From: Croceibacterium atlanticum
GTDB taxonomy: Bacteria > Pseudomonadota > Alphaproteobacteria > Sphingomonadales > Sphingomonadaceae
Direction of reading: 5' to 3'
Length of the DNA: 64,000 bases
Assembly: GCF_001008165.2 (NCBI RefSeq)
Contig: NZ_CP011452.2
Location: forward strand, 1,736,001-1,800,000
The notes below the pieces were generated by a model. The model saw only the letters and a list, made by a program, of their open reading frames with translations. It ran no database searches and was not told where the DNA came from. The translations under genes were made by a program, and so were the position numbers. This document shows positions 63,459 through 64,000 of this stretch, piece after piece (positions within the stretch are counted from its first letter, which is position 1; each line of letters opens with the position of its first letter).

Positions 63459-63627
63459 TGCATGATGGGCAAGCCATGAGAAGCCGGTGTTAACCTCTAT
63501 ATGCGCAATCTTGCGGCTTGGGCCCGCGACACTAGCATACTATCTCCGCCTCGATCGGTCGGCCTTGATAAATTGACAACATGAAGATCGACTTTGCCTG
63601 ATCTGAAACGCTGACCGGAAGTGTTCC

Positions 63628-64000
63628 ATGCTGCTGCCCACCAGAACTGTCGAGAAGCCGTGGGGCCGGGACCGTCTGCCCGCCCCGTTCGAGACACCGC
63701 AAGACAAGCGCATTGGCGAAATCTGGTTCGAACCGCCGGCACAAATACCGCAATTGCTGGTCAAATATATCTTCACCAGCGACAAACTGTCGGTCCAGGT
63801 CCACCCCTCAGACGAACAGACGCTGGCGGAAGGCATCGGCCGGCAGGGCAAGGAAGAATGCTGGCTGGTCGTGGATGCGGAACCCGGCGCCATGCTGGGC
63901 ATCGGATTTTCCGCCAGCGTGGACCCGGCCGCGATGCGCAAGGCCGCGCTGGATGGCTCCATCGAAGACATGCTCGCCTGGCACGAAGTCCGAAGAGGCG
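63628..64000 (+). CDS. manA: Mannose-6-phosphate isomerase, partial
   Basis: The first ~124 residues of a class I phosphomannose isomerase, cut by the right edge. MLLPTRTVEKPWGRDRLP, GEIWFEPP, then the zinc/active-site QVHPSDEQ and KEECW (Glu ligand) are visible. Converts mannose-6-phosphate to fructose-6-phosphate. GGAAG lies 6 nt before the ATG. A promoter with TTGACA near 63580 is possible. Preceded by the sugar-linked protein and a ~170-bp gap. Confidence 0.9.
   Translation, partial: MLLPTRTVEKPWGRDRLPAPFETPQDKRIGEIWFEPPAQIPQLLVKYIFTSDKLSVQVHPSDEQTLAEGIGRQGKEECWLVVDAEPGAMLGIGFSASVDPAAMRKAALDGSIEDMLAWHEVRRG

Overview
The window looks like high-GC alphaproteobacterial DNA, most probably Sphingomonadales and close to Erythrobacteraceae (Erythrobacter/Altererythrobacter/Croceicoccus type). 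The reasons are two TonB-dependent receptors, a UPF0262 protein (an alphaproteobacterial family), MarR-type OhrR with Ohr, and the general make-up of the housekeeping genes. This is judged from protein families only; no database search was possible.

The window falls into two parts. Bases 1 to about 34,072 are accessory DNA. It begins with an iron-uptake pair (3' end of a TonB-dependent receptor plus a PepSY membrane protein). It continues with an IS3 remnant beside a broken MFS transporter, then an oxidative/general-stress block (KatE catalase, SRPBCC protein, zinc alcohol dehydrogenase; a methyltransferase/PIG-L deacetylase/acyl-CoA dehydrogenase remnant; Ohr-OhrR with a palindromic operator). 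After that come a complete IS5-family insertion sequence, a two-TM ion channel, a histidine-kinase remnant, a TetR regulator, an MscS channel, a phospholipase D-like protein and a four-gene RND efflux operon ending in a patatin-like lipoprotein. A type II NADH dehydrogenase-like flavoprotein is divergent from that operon. The last 6 kb (28-34 kb) are poor in recognisable genes and rich in remnants: a broken CPBP protease, a thermonuclease, an unrecognised three-gene operon and two lipoproteins.

At about 34,073 this accessory DNA runs directly into the middle of comM, which has lost its 5' part. The 79 bp that end at this junction recur as a diverged direct copy at 2,129-2,207. The simplest reading is that 1-34,072 is the right arm of one or more stacked genomic islands inserted in comM, with the other half of comM lying off the left edge.

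Bases 34,073-64,000 read as ordinary chromosome: HxlR regulator, HAD hydrolase, L36, galE, a DUF4136 lipoprotein with an M14 carboxypeptidase and a thioesterase, a class V aminotransferase, an exported catalase-peroxidase with a small cytochrome c, cytidine deaminase, a degenerate GH25 protein, UPF0262, dnaB, a cardiolipin-synthase-like protein, rpoZ, an orphan ParA, a DUF3667 protein and ftsH. They are followed by a membrane-anchored winged-helix protein divergent from a second TonB-dependent receptor, a small membrane/XRE cassette, an NHL-type beta-propeller, a Tat-exported aminotransferase, a TauE-type permease, an alpha/alpha-barrel-like protein and the start of a mannose-6-phosphate isomerase. 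Hairpin terminators are visible after L36, rpoZ, DUF3667 and the second receptor.

No tRNA, rRNA, CRISPR array or phage structural gene was recognised. The most promising leads are the comM junction with its repeat, the unrecognised operon at 30,091-31,731, the exported KatG/cytochrome c pair, the Tat-exported aminotransferase and the GH25 protein that has lost its catalytic acids.
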